From the NCBI RefSeq assembly GCF_017377795.1, contig NZ_JAFRDR010000002.1:682001-746000 (forward strand): a DNA stretch of 64,000 nucleotides. The letters are read 5' to 3'. This document shows, piece after piece, positions 56,454-64,000 of the stretch. A model generated the notes under the pieces. It was not told where the DNA came from. It saw nothing but the letters and a program-made list of their open reading frames with translations, and did no database searches. The position numbers and the translations under genes were made by a program. This DNA is from Williamsia soli. Its GTDB lineage: Bacteria; Actinomycetota; Actinomycetes; Mycobacteriales; Mycobacteriaceae. The stretch's first letter is position 1, and the number at the start of each line of letters is the position of its first letter.

Positions 56454-57113
56454 TCACCAACGGTCGATGTGGAGCAGGTTGTCGAGGGGTTCGCGCGGCG
56501 CAGGCTTGAACGTGTCGCCCGTGTAGAACGCCGTCGGGATCAACGCCGCCTGATGGAAGCCGGCGGGAATCTCGAGGAGTTCCGCGACCTCCGCCTCTCG
56601 CTGCAGATGAAGCGTGGTCCACGCCGTGCCGAGACCGCGGGCGCGTGCAGCGAGGGCAAAACTCCACGCCGCGGGCAGCAACGACCCCCACAGCCCGGCC
56701 TGATTCCCGGCCGGTAACGTCGCGCCGGCCTTGATGCACGGGATCACCAAAACCGGGACCTCGCCCATGTGCTCGCCGAGCCATGCGACGCTGCCTCCGA
56801 CCCGCTGTTGCACAGGTGCACGCTCAGGATCATCCGCGAACAGTTTCGCTGCCGACTGATTGGAGCCGAGATACTCGTCGACGAGTTCGCCGTAGATCTT
56901 CCCGATCGCCGCGCGTACCTCTGGGTCGGTGACGACAATCCATTGCCAGCCTTGACGATTGGATCCCGACGGCGCCTGAAGTGCGATCTCCAGGCACTCT
57001 TTGACGAGTTCGATGGGCACGGGTTTCGTCAGGTCCAACCGCTTACGCACGGTTCGGGTGGTGGTCAGCAGTTCGTCAGGCGTCAGGTTGAGGGTCACAC
57101 CACGATCATGCAT
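56454..57113 (-). CDS. Nitroreductase family FMN oxidoreductase
   Basis: This 219-residue protein has the FMN-binding TTTRTVRKRLDL, LQAPSGSNRQGWQWIVV and, near the C-terminus, GLGTAWTTLHL segments of the nitroreductase fold. It reduces nitro or quinone compounds with NAD(P)H; the physiological substrate is unknown. It lies 16 bases after mutM and is not part of this cluster in M. tuberculosis, so it is a local addition. Confidence 0.88.
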   Translation of the reverse strand: MHDRGVTLNLTPDELLTTTRTVRKRLDLTKPVPIELVKECLEIALQAPSGSNRQGWQWIVVTDPEVRAAIGKIYGELVDEYLGSNQSAAKLFADDPERAPVQQRVGGSVAWLGEHMGEVPVLVIPCIKAGATLPAGNQAGLWGSLLPAAWSFALAARARGLGTAWTTLHLQREAEVAELLEIPAGFHQAALIPTAFYTGDTFKPAPREPLDNLLHIDRW

Positions 57114-57129
57114 GCCCGGTCCGCGGCCT

Positions 57130-57987
57130 CTACAGCCGCGGGCGCACCTGACACCGCGGGCAGCTGAAGGAACTGCGATTCATGAACTGCTCCCGTCGCA
57201 TCGCTGCACCGCAACGCCGGCAGGGCTTGCCCTCTCGGCCATAGGCATTGAGCGACCGCTCGAAGTAGCCCGACTGGCCGTTGACGTTGACGTAGAGGGC
57301 ATCGAACGAGGTTCCGCCCTGTTCGAGCGCCTCTTTCATCACTGCCGCAGCGTTCTCGAGTACTGCGCGTAGCGACTTGACCGGCAGCTTGTCGGTGAGA
57401 CGCTGACCGTGGATCTCACTGCGCCACAACGCTTCGTCGGCATAGATGTTCCCGACCCCGGACACCACCGTCTGGTCGAGGAGAGCACGTTTGATCTCGG
57501 TGTGCTTGCCACGCAGAACTTTGACGACGGCCGACTGGTCGTAACCTGGGTCGAACGGGTCGGGTGCGATGTGGGTGATCGACGCCGGTACGGAGCCGAC
57601 GATGTCGTCAACCATCCATGAGCCGAAGGTTCGCTGGTCGACGAACCGCAGTTCGGTGCTGTCGTCGAGGGTGGCGCGGATGCGCAGGTGCTTTTCGTCG
57701 GCTGCGCCCGCCGATTGCACGAGCATCTGTCCGCTCATGCCGAGGTGCACGAGTATGGCGATCGGGTCGGCGGCGGCGGCCGGATCCGCCTCCAGCCACA
57801 GATACTTGCCTCGTCGCCGGGCGGCTGTCACCGTCGCCCCGGCCAGCAGACCGATGAGATCTGCAGCACCGCCTAGTTGTCGCCGCACCGCACGCGGATG
57901 TAGCACCTCGACGGCAACGATGCGCTTACCTACGACATGTCCGAGAAGGCCGCGGCGAACAACCTCCACCTCGGGCAGTTCAGGCAT
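57130..57987 (-). CDS. mutM: Formamidopyrimidine-DNA glycosylase MutM/Fpg
   Basis: This 285-residue base-excision repair enzyme removes 8-oxoguanine and opened-ring purines. The N-terminal PELPEVE supplies the catalytic Pro2 and Glu3, the lysine is in RGKYLWL, the H2TH region reads [17 protein letters not shown], and the C-terminal zinc finger pairs CRRCGAAM with CPRCQ. It overlaps rnc by eight bases. Confidence 0.97.
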   Translation of the reverse strand: MPELPEVEVVRRGLLGHVVGKRIVAVEVLHPRAVRRQLGGAADLIGLLAGATVTAARRRGKYLWLEADPAAAADPIAILVHLGMSGQMLVQSAGAADEKHLRIRATLDDSTELRFVDQRTFGSWMVDDIVGSVPASITHIAPDPFDPGYDQSAVVKVLRGKHTEIKRALLDQTVVSGVGNIYADEALWRSEIHGQRLTDKLPVKSLRAVLENAAAVMKEALEQGGTSFDALYVNVNGQSGYFERSLNAYGREGKPCRRCGAAMRREQFMNRSSFSCPRCQVRPRL

Positions 57988-58714
57988 CGTCTCCGGTACC
58001 CGAGATCGCTTTCCATGCGGTGGAAGCAGCGATCTGCTCGGCTTCTTTCTTGGTCCGACCGACGCCGGAACCCATCGAATCGCCTCCGACCATCACCGTC
58101 GCAGTGAACTCCTTGCAGTGGTCAGGGCCGGTCGAGGTGATCTGGTACGCCGGAACCCCCAGGCCTTTTTCGGCGGTCAATTCCTGCAGTGACGTCTTCC
58201 AGTCGAGCCCGGCGCCCAGCGCCGCCGACCGGGTGAGCGCCGACTCGAACAGGGCCAGCACCGTGGTCCGCGCGGTTTCCAGGCCGTGTTCGAGGTGGAC
58301 GGCGCCGATGAGTGCTTCCATGCCGTCGGCGAGGATGCTCGCCTTGTCGCGGCCGCCGGTCATCTCCTCGCCGCGACCGAGCCGCAGATGCGCCCCGAGT
58401 CCACCGGGACCGAGGCCCTTGGCAACCGCGGCGAGCGCGTGCATGTTCACGACGCTGGCCCGGATCTTGGCGAGCTCACCTTCCGGGCGGTCGGGGTGCG
58501 TACGGTACAGCTGCTCGGTGATGACGACCCCGAGTACCGAGTCACCGAGGAACTCGAGCCGCTCGTTGGTGGGCAGCCTGCCGTGCTCGTACGCGTACGA
58601 GCGGTGCGTCAAGGCGAGGGTCAGCATCTCGTCTGACAACGAGATGTTGAGCGCCGCGAGCAGTTCTGCATGGTCGACGTTTGAGTCGGACACCTCACGG
58701 ACGCTCTCTGTCAC
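57980..58714 (-). CDS. rnc: Ribonuclease III
   Basis: This 244-residue double-stranded RNA endonuclease has the signature [12 protein letters not shown] and the metal residues in [15 protein letters not shown]-terminal dsRNA-binding domain ([21 protein letters not shown] in part) follows. It processes rRNA precursors. The start overlaps the upstream DUF177 stop by four bases and the stop overlaps mutM. Confidence 0.97.
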   Translation of the reverse strand: MTESVREVSDSNVDHAELLAALNISLSDEMLTLALTHRSYAYEHGRLPTNERLEFLGDSVLGVVITEQLYRTHPDRPEGELAKIRASVVNMHALAAVAKGLGPGGLGAHLRLGRGEEMTGGRDKASILADGMEALIGAVHLEHGLETARTTVLALFESALTRSAALGAGLDWKTSLQELTAEKGLGVPAYQITSTGPDHCKEFTATVMVGGDSMGSGVGRTKKEAEQIAASTAWKAISGTGDDA

Positions 58715-59298
58715 TTCTTCGACTCAGGATCCTCGGCGAACTTCGACGCCAACCCCGCCCAGCGGGGATCGATGACCTCATGCTGGTGACCGGCTTCGGC
58801 AAGATCCAGCCTGATCCCGCATTCGGGGCACAGTCCCGGACAATCCGGCCGGCACAGTGGAGCGTTCGGCAGGTCGAGCGCGACGGCATCGACCACGGCT
58901 TGCTCCAGATCGATCTTGTCGTCGACGATCCGATGGATGTCCTCGGCATCGGTCGTCTGTTCCGTTGTGCTGTTCGGGTACGCGTACAGCTCGGTGACGT
59001 ACACGCTGGCGGTCCCCGCGATGGGCTCCAGACAGCGAACACACTGCCCTTCGGTCTCGCCGCTGACGCAGCCGGTGACCAGGACCCCCTCCGAGACTGC
59101 CTCCAGACGCAGATCGAGATCGACATCGCTGCCCGCCGGGATCGCGATCATGTCCAATCCGATCCGTGGGGCAGGGGTGATGGCACGATGCACCTCTCGC
59201 ATCGAACCGGCCCGCCTACCCAGACTGCGGATGTCCAAGGTGAAGGGGCCGTCGATGGTGCGATCGTGGCGTGATTGTTTGCTTTCGCGCTGCGACAC
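58711..59298 (-). CDS. DUF177/YceD family protein
   Basis: The protein has 195 residues from the GTG at 59298; upstream in-frame sequence is not family-like. Four cysteines occur as [10 protein letters not shown] and [16 protein letters not shown], typical of actinobacterial YceD. The protein is linked to 23S rRNA accumulation in other organisms. In many bacteria rpmF follows; here rnc follows directly (overlap), and no rpmF is present. Confidence 0.85.
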   Translation of the reverse strand: MSQRESKQSRHDRTIDGPFTLDIRSLGRRAGSMREVHRAITPAPRIGLDMIAIPAGSDVDLDLRLEAVSEGVLVTGCVSGETEGQCVRCLEPIAGTASVYVTELYAYPNSTTEQTTDAEDIHRIVDDKIDLEQAVVDAVALDLPNAPLCRPDCPGLCPECGIRLDLAEAGHQHEVIDPRWAGLASKFAEDPESKK

Positions 59299-59376
59299 AA
59301 GGAACCACGATACGCCTGCGGACGGCTGTGTCCGCAATCCGTGACGCGCCGGGTCAGCCGCGCCACAAATTGCGGG

Positions 59377-60150
59377 TCAGACGGCCATTCCGGTACCGAA
59401 GTCACCGCGCCGGACGTGCTCGGCGTAGTCGTGGACACCTGCCCCGGTACGCAGCTGCTGACGACCACGGTTGACAGAACGTATCGTCCCGGTGAGCAGC
59501 TCCTCGAACTCCGCGAGTTTGTTGTCCACATAGACGTCACACTCGCCCCGGAGGCGGTCGGACTCGGCGTGCGCCGCGTCGATGACCCGCTCGGATTCCG
59601 CCCGGGCAGCCTGCACGACCTCGGTCTCGGAGACGAGCCGCTGCTGCTCGGCGATCCCCTCGGCGACCGACCGTTCGTAGTTCGCGTTGCCCGATTCGAT
59701 CATCCGCTCGGCCTCGGCATGAGCACGTCCGGTCACCGACTCGTACTCGCGATGCGCCGCCGAACCGATGCGCTCGGCCTCTGCGGTGGCATCAGAGAGC
59801 AACTGTCCCGAATGCGACTGCGCCTCTGCGACCATCCGATCGGCTGCGGACTTGGCCTCCGACAGCACGCGGTCGGCCTCCGACCTGGCGTGCGCCAGCG
59901 TCGAATCAGCCTCTGCGGTGGCTTCGCCGACCATGGTGTCGGCGTGCATCCGGGCATCGCCGATCAGCTTGTCGCGCTGGTCGAGGACGTCCTGCGCGTC
60001 ATCCAGGTCGCCCGGTATGGCGTCCTTGACGTCGTCCAGCAGCTCGAGAACGTCGCCTCGAGGAACGACGCAACCCGCTGTCATCGGAACACTGCGCGCT
60101 TCTTCGACGATGGCGCCCAGTTCGTCCAGTGCTTCGAAAACCCGGTACAC
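59377..60150 (-). CDS. sepIVA: DivIVA-like cell-division protein SepIVA
   Basis: This 257-residue protein begins YRVFEALDELGAIVEEARSVPM, the DivIVA-like N-terminus, and then runs as a long Ala/Glu/Asp-rich coiled coil with many AEADR-type heptads to about residue 215. In mycobacteria SepIVA (Rv2927c) acts at the septum and in cytoplasmic membrane-associated peptidoglycan-precursor synthesis. Its place beside DUF177 and coaD fits. Confidence 0.88.
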   Translation of the reverse strand: MYRVFEALDELGAIVEEARSVPMTAGCVVPRGDVLELLDDVKDAIPGDLDDAQDVLDQRDKLIGDARMHADTMVGEATAEADSTLAHARSEADRVLSEAKSAADRMVAEAQSHSGQLLSDATAEAERIGSAAHREYESVTGRAHAEAERMIESGNANYERSVAEGIAEQQRLVSETEVVQAARAESERVIDAAHAESDRLRGECDVYVDNKLAEFEELLTGTIRSVNRGRQQLRTGAGVHDYAEHVRRGDFGTGMAV

Positions 60151-60388
60151 AGCTACCTCACTCCTCGCCGCACATGCCGAACGAGCCCGGTCGACTCGCC
60201 CTTGCCACAGTGCGATCAGTGGTTGGTGTTAATTCTGTGACTATTGTGCCCAATGGTGCGGCTGTGACGCGGCAACCGGGCCGGTGTGTCGGCTCTACGG
60301 TAAAGCGAACACGCTGGATATACGCGGTGACGGAAGATCTGGGGCGTACCGACCTCGAATCTGCCGTTCCTCAGATCTGCCGTCCGCT

Positions 60389-60877
60389 TCAGACCTGCCG
60401 TTCATCGGACAGTTTCGCCAGCAACTGCTCGTGCACCAGAGCCGGTAGGAAATCGCCGACCGCCCCGCCGAGGCGTGCGACCTCTTTCACGAGCGAGCTG
60501 GAGACGTGCGCCAGCCGCGGATCGGTGAGCAGGAATACGGTTTCCACTCCCGTCAGATCACGGTTCATCTGCGCCATCGGCATCTCGTATTCGAAATCGA
60601 CGGCACCGCGGAGCCCTTTGACGATGGTGTCGAGGCCCTGCTGGCGGACATAGTCGACGAGAAGGCCCTGCCAGCTGTCGACGCGCACGTTCGGAAGATG
60701 CGCGGTGGTTTCTCTGATCAGCTCGAGTCTCTCGTCGATTCCGAAGAAGCCACGCTTCTTCGGATTGACGGTCACGAGGATCACCAGCTCGTCGAAACGG
60801 GCGGCGGCGCGCTCGAACACATAGAGGTGACCGGAGGTCACCGGGTCGAATGATCCTGGACACACGGCTCCGGACAT
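60389..60877 (-). CDS. coaD: Phosphopantetheine adenylyltransferase
   Basis: The protein has 162 residues from the ATG at 60877. It makes dephospho-CoA from phosphopantetheine and ATP in coenzyme A synthesis. The nucleotidyltransferase motif TSGH lies in CPGSFDPVTSGHLYVFERA, and RGLRGAVDFEYEMPMAQMNR (in part) and the Ser/Thr-rich VSSSLVKEVARLGG complete the family. It adjoins rsmD, a widespread coaD-rsmD pair. Confidence 0.97.
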   Translation of the reverse strand: MSGAVCPGSFDPVTSGHLYVFERAAARFDELVILVTVNPKKRGFFGIDERLELIRETTAHLPNVRVDSWQGLLVDYVRQQGLDTIVKGLRGAVDFEYEMPMAQMNRDLTGVETVFLLTDPRLAHVSSSLVKEVARLGGAVGDFLPALVHEQLLAKLSDERQV

Positions 60878-60890
60878 GGCTGACAAGTTA

Positions 60891-61469
60891 TCAGTCCGCC
60901 GAGTCCGCGCCGTCGACCGCGGATGCGAATTCGGCCAATTCGATGCGGGTTTCCCCGTATCGGCGGACGTCGACGTCACCGAACTCTTCGGGCCACGCGG
61001 TGACCGGGCTCCGCGAAGATCGCTCGATGATCACCGTCCCGCCGGGCGCAACGCGGCCGGCAACGAGCAGTCGCAAGAGTTCCGACAACTGCTCATCCGG
61101 TAGGTCGTACGGCGGATCGGCGAACACGATGTCGGCAACACTCCCCGACTTGCGAAGATGCTCGACCACCCGCCGGCGCTCGACCACTGCGCCGGATAGG
61201 CCGGCGGACCGGATGTTCGCCTCGATCACCCTTGCGGCCCTGTTGTCGGATTCGACCAACACCACGGACCCGGCACCGCGTGACAGCGCCTCGAGACCCA
61301 GTGCCCCCGACCCTGCGAACAGATCGAGCACCGCCGCGCCGTCGAAGTCGACGCGGGCCGCGAGAATGTTGAAGATCGCTTCCCGGACACGATCGGTGGT
61401 GGGCCGGGTGCCCGCCTCGGGAACCGCCAGCCGTCTGCCCCGGGCGGCGCCGGCGATGATGCGGGTCAT
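60891..61469 (-). CDS. rsmD: 16S rRNA (guanine(966)-N2)-methyltransferase RsmD
   Basis: The protein has 192 residues from the ATG at 61469. The N-terminus MTRIIAGAARGRRLAVPE is typical, the SAM motif reads VLDLFAGSGALGLEALSRGA, and the catalytic motif DPPY lies in ADIVFADPPYDLP. It methylates G966 of 16S rRNA. It lies 13 bases before coaD and divergent from ectA. Confidence 0.96.
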   Translation of the reverse strand: MTRIIAGAARGRRLAVPEAGTRPTTDRVREAIFNILAARVDFDGAAVLDLFAGSGALGLEALSRGAGSVVLVESDNRAARVIEANIRSAGLSGAVVERRRVVEHLRKSGSVADIVFADPPYDLPDEQLSELLRLLVAGRVAPGGTVIIERSSRSPVTAWPEEFGDVDVRRYGETRIELAEFASAVDGADSAD

Positions 61470-61545
61470 GCCGCCTATTGTCCCGGTCGATGGTGCGTGG
61501 ATGCGCACCGGGATGCGTCTGCAATGGTTGAACAGTTCAAGTATT

Positions 61546-61561
61546 TGTGACCCACCTCACA
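61546..61561. promoter_or_regulatory. CRP/GlxR-type operator upstream of ectA
   Basis: TGTGACCCACCTCACA is a perfect match to the CRP-family palindrome TGTGA-N6-TCACA. It lies in the divergent region between rsmD and ectA, centred about 103 bases before the ectA ATG. A second palindrome TTGAACAGTTCAA is at 61528-61540 and GGTGCT-TTC-AGCACC at 61588-61602. Binding is inferred. Confidence 0.6.
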
Positions 61562-61656
61562 AAGCATGGTTGAGCAGGGGTTAAAGGGGTGCTTTCAGCA
61601 CCAATTTCCGCAGGCGGGTGACATTGGTGTGATGCCTTGTTAACTTGAAAATCGAT

Positions 61657-62178
61657 ATGAGCCCAACTCAGATCAGCGCTACCCTAACCGCCGCGCCGGA
61701 CGCGGTGGCATTTCGTAAGCCAAAGGTTTCCGACGGAGTCCGGCTCTGGGAAATCGCCCGTGATTCGAAAGTTCTCGATCTGAACTCGAGTTACGCCTAC
61801 CTTCTGTGGTGTCAGGATTACGCCCAGACTTCAGTGGTCGCCGAAGTAGACGGCAAAGTGGTCGGTTTCGTGACCGGCTACCTTCGTCCTCAACTTCCGG
61901 ACGCGGTCATGGTGTGGCAGGTAGCTGTCGACGCCGACCAGCGGGGACTCGGATTGGCCGGAAAGATGTTGAGCCAACTCATGGATCGGCTCGAACCCCG
62001 CGGCATCACCACGCTGCACACCACCATCAGCCCGGACAACACCGCGTCGCAGGCCTTGTTCGCAGGCCTCGCGGAACGTCGTGGGATGGACTTTCGTCGG
62101 GAAGACTTGTTCTCCCCCAACGACTTTCCGGATGACCACGAGGCAGAAGATTTGTACATCGTCGCGCCGCGACGCTGA
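61657..62178 (+). CDS. ectA: Diaminobutyrate acetyltransferase EctA
   Basis: The protein has 173 residues from the ATG at 61657. EctA acetylates L-2,4-diaminobutyrate with acetyl-CoA in ectoine synthesis. Characteristic segments are LNSSYAYLLWCQDYAQTSVVAE (in part), GFVTGYLRP, VWQVAVDADQRGLGLAGKML with the CoA-binding loop, and TLHTTISPDNTASQALF. The start lies behind a 187-base divergent control region; TTG 61645 would add four residues. Confidence 0.95.
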   Translation: MSPTQISATLTAAPDAVAFRKPKVSDGVRLWEIARDSKVLDLNSSYAYLLWCQDYAQTSVVAEVDGKVVGFVTGYLRPQLPDAVMVWQVAVDADQRGLGLAGKMLSQLMDRLEPRGITTLHTTISPDNTASQALFAGLAERRGMDFRREDLFSPNDFPDDHEAEDLYIVAPRR

Positions 62179-62352
62179 CATCGGTAACTGACGGACGTCG
62201 ACACTACCCGGACGACCTCCGTCGCGACCTCTTCAGGGTCGCTCCCGGCAGGAGCAGGATCTACCCGCCCGCCAGCACTTTGTTCATCAGTCGAAAGATG
62301 GCTGCCCATCAGTCGCACTCGGCTGAAGTTTTCGCACCCTTCGGAGGACGAA

Positions 62353-63630
62353 ATGACTGCATCAATTCAAGAAACCTTTTCCAGCAACATCTTCGAGACC
62401 CGCGAGTCCGAAGTCCGCAGCTACAGCCGCGGCTGGCCTGCAATCTTCACCAAGGCCAAAGGCGCATGGCTGACCGATCGCGACGGCAAGCAATACCTCG
62501 ATTTCTTCGCCGGCGCCGGAGCGCTCAACTACGGACACAACAACCCCGTCCTCAAGGCCGCGCTGCTGGACTACATCGAGAGTGACGGGATCACCCACGG
62601 CCTCGACATGTCCACGGTCGCCAAAGGCGAGTTCCTGCAGACGTTCCAGGACAAGATTCTCGAGCCCCGTGGGCTCGACTACAAGGTCCAGTTCCCCGGC
62701 CCGACCGGCACCAACGCCGTCGAGAGCGCGCTCAAGCTCGCCAGAAAGGTGACGGGCCGGACCTCGATTATCAACTTCACCAACGCATTTCACGGAATGA
62801 CTCTGGGTGCCCTCTCGGTGACCGGCAACTCGATGAAGCGTGCCGGCGCCGGAATCCCACTGGTGCACGCCACCCCGATGCCGTTCGACAACTACTTCGG
62901 CGGCGTCATGGAGGACTTCAGCTGGTTCGAGCGAGTGCTCGACGACTCGGGCAGCGGCCTGAATCGTCCGGCTGCGGTCATCGTGGAGACGGTCCAGGGT
63001 GAGGGCGGCGTGAACATCGCACGGCCGGAATGGCTTCAGGCCCTCGCCGAGCTGTGCAAGCGACGCGAGATCCTGCTGATCGTCGACGACGTGCAAATGG
63101 GTTGCGGACGCACCGGGCCGTTCTTCTCCTTCGAGATCGCCGGCATCCAGCCCGACATCGTCACGATGTCCAAGTCCATCGGTGGCTACGGGATGCCGAT
63201 GGCGCTGACCCTGTTCAAGCCGGAGCTGGACGTCTGGTCGCCGGGTGAGCACAACGGCACCTTCCGTGGTAACAACCCCGCATTCGTGACGGCCAAGAAG
63301 GCGATCGAAGAGTACTGGTCGGACGACTCTTTCGAGAAAGAGGTCATCGCGAAGGGCGAGCGCATCCGCGACTTCTTCATCTCGCTGTGCAGCGCCCACC
63401 AGGGCATCAGTACCCGTGGCCGCGGCATGGTCCAGGGCTTGGTGTTCGAGGATGCCGACGCCGCCGCCAAGGTGTGCGGCCTCGCGTACGACCGCGGCCT
63501 CCTGGCCGAGACCTCCGGTCCGTCCGACGAGGTCGTGAAACTGCTGCCTCCGCTGACCATCACCAACGAGGAACTCGATCAGGGTCTGGCCATCCTCGGG
63601 CAGGCCACCGCCGAGGTCCTCAACTCCTGA
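62353..63630 (+). CDS. ectB: Diaminobutyrate--2-oxoglutarate transaminase EctB
   Basis: This 425-residue class-III PLP aminotransferase makes L-2,4-diaminobutyrate from aspartate semialdehyde. FPGPTGTNAVESALKLAR, IVDDVQMGCGRTG and TMSKSIGGYGMPMAL with the PLP lysine are diagnostic. The ATG at 62353 follows GGAGGA. The gap to ectA is 174 bases and holds no gene; it may contain a further promoter. Confidence 0.97.
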   Translation: MTASIQETFSSNIFETRESEVRSYSRGWPAIFTKAKGAWLTDRDGKQYLDFFAGAGALNYGHNNPVLKAALLDYIESDGITHGLDMSTVAKGEFLQTFQDKILEPRGLDYKVQFPGPTGTNAVESALKLARKVTGRTSIINFTNAFHGMTLGALSVTGNSMKRAGAGIPLVHATPMPFDNYFGGVMEDFSWFERVLDDSGSGLNRPAAVIVETVQGEGGVNIARPEWLQALAELCKRREILLIVDDVQMGCGRTGPFFSFEIAGIQPDIVTMSKSIGGYGMPMALTLFKPELDVWSPGEHNGTFRGNNPAFVTAKKAIEEYWSDDSFEKEVIAKGERIRDFFISLCSAHQGISTRGRGMVQGLVFEDADAAAKVCGLAYDRGLLAETSGPSDEVVKLLPPLTITNEELDQGLAILGQATAEVLNS

Positions 63631-63667
63631 TTCGCCCGAAATCTGAGCTATCGAAAGGATTTCATAC

Positions 63668-64000
63668 ATGATCGTGCGCACCACCCAAGAAATCACCGGC
63701 ACCGACCGCGATATCGAAGCGGAGAACGGCAACTGGCGTTCCAAGCGCATCGTGCTCGGCGGCGACAAGGTCGGATTCTCGTTTCACGAGACCACCATCA
63801 AGGCGGGGTCGGTCAACGAGTTCCATTACGCCAACCACGTCGAGGCGGTGTGGCTCGTCGAAGGCGAGGGCACGCTGACCGACCGGGAGACCGGCGAGGT
63901 CTACCCACTCGGACCGGGTTCGATGTACCTGCTCAACGGACACGAGAGGCACACCGTCAAAGCCGACACTCAGATGGTCATGCTCTGTGTGTTCAACCCA
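63668..64000 (+). CDS. ectC: L-ectoine synthase EctC, 3' end missing
   Basis: The gene starts at ATG 63668 behind AAAGGA, 37 bases after ectB, and runs off the window after 111 codons of a family length near 130. It is a cupin enzyme that cyclises N-acetyl-diaminobutyrate to ectoine. Visible motifs are the opening MIVRTTQEITGTDRDI, HYANHVEAVWLVEGEG and PGSMYLLNGHERH, with conserved His and Glu of the iron site. Confidence 0.96.
   Translation, partial: MIVRTTQEITGTDRDIEAENGNWRSKRIVLGGDKVGFSFHETTIKAGSVNEFHYANHVEAVWLVEGEGTLTDRETGEVYPLGPGSMYLLNGHERHTVKADTQMVMLCVFNP

Noticed and set aside
62362-63768. A 468-codon minus-strand open stretch opposite ectB
   Set aside because: ectB is complete with the PLP lysine and a ribosome binding site; the antisense frame has no motif.

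Overview
The window is a 64 kb piece of a high-GC actinobacterial chromosome. It most likely comes from the mycolic-acid-containing Corynebacteriales, and the gene content and protein style fit Gordonia or a close relative. From memory, the gene order closely follows Mycobacterium tuberculosis Rv2864c to Rv2927c and then Rv2965c to Rv2966c: PBP lipoprotein, GNAT, ispG, rip1, dxr, DUF2631, rlmN, cdsA, frr, pyrH, tsf, rpsB, M23, xerC, viuB-like, dprA, comM-like, yraN, DUF2469, rnhB, lepB, rplS, trmD, rimM, KH protein, rpsP, amidohydrolase, ffh, glnD, glnB, amt, ftsY, smc, acyP, OsmC, mutM, rnc, DUF177, sepIVA-like, coaD and rsmD. A secreted Ag85-type mycolyltransferase supports a mycolate envelope. 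No rRNA, tRNA, CRISPR array or insertion sequence was recognised.

Layout. 1-2.7 kb: the end of a heme-uptake ABC operon (hmuTUV). 2.8-10.3 kb: a leftward cluster with an allantoinase-like deacetylase, dxr, rip1, ispG, a GNAT and a penicillin-binding lipoprotein. 10.4-17.2 kb: DUF2631 protein, ankyrin lipoprotein, rlmN, LapA-like protein, cdsA, frr, pyrH, tsf, rpsB. 17.5-24.0 kb: M23-family protein, xerC, siderophore-interacting protein and SDR sharing an IdeR-like box, dprA, comM-like, yraN. 24.0-31.3 kb: an accessory island with a PapA-type acyltransferase and DHA2-type exporter, a divergent secreted mycolyltransferase, and a decayed second copy of the acyltransferase-exporter pair. 31.3-33.5 kb: DUF2469, rnhB, lepB, rplS. 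33.6-36.7 kb: a five-gene cassette (EbfC-like, EspC-like, a two-domain 333-residue protein, a 144-residue partner, a multi-pass membrane protein) inserted between trmD and rplS. 36.7-38.7 kb: trmD, rimM, khpA, rpsP. 38.9-41.6 kb: flavoprotein, XRE-cupin regulator, amidohydrolase. 41.6-49.2 kb: ffh, glnD, glnB, amtB, ftsY, with GlnR-like half-sites before amtB. 49.3-51.9 kb: an egtB-egtD pair and an HNH protein between ftsY and smc. 51.9-61.5 kb: smc, acyP, OsmC, nitroreductase, mutM, rnc, DUF177, sepIVA-like, coaD, rsmD. 61.6-64 kb: ectABC (ectC cut by the window), preceded by a perfect CRP-type palindrome.

Most of the window is housekeeping. The two places most likely to hold undescribed biology are the 24-31 kb island and the 33.6-36.7 kb cassette. 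The island looks like a glycolipid acylation/export module using an MFS pump, in contrast to the MmpL pumps of mycobacterial PapA loci. The cassette looks ESX-associated and splits the classical rpsP-rimM-trmD-rplS group. A sharp codon-usage break inside the comM-like gene is a third signal. All functions are inferred by reading motifs; no database search was run.
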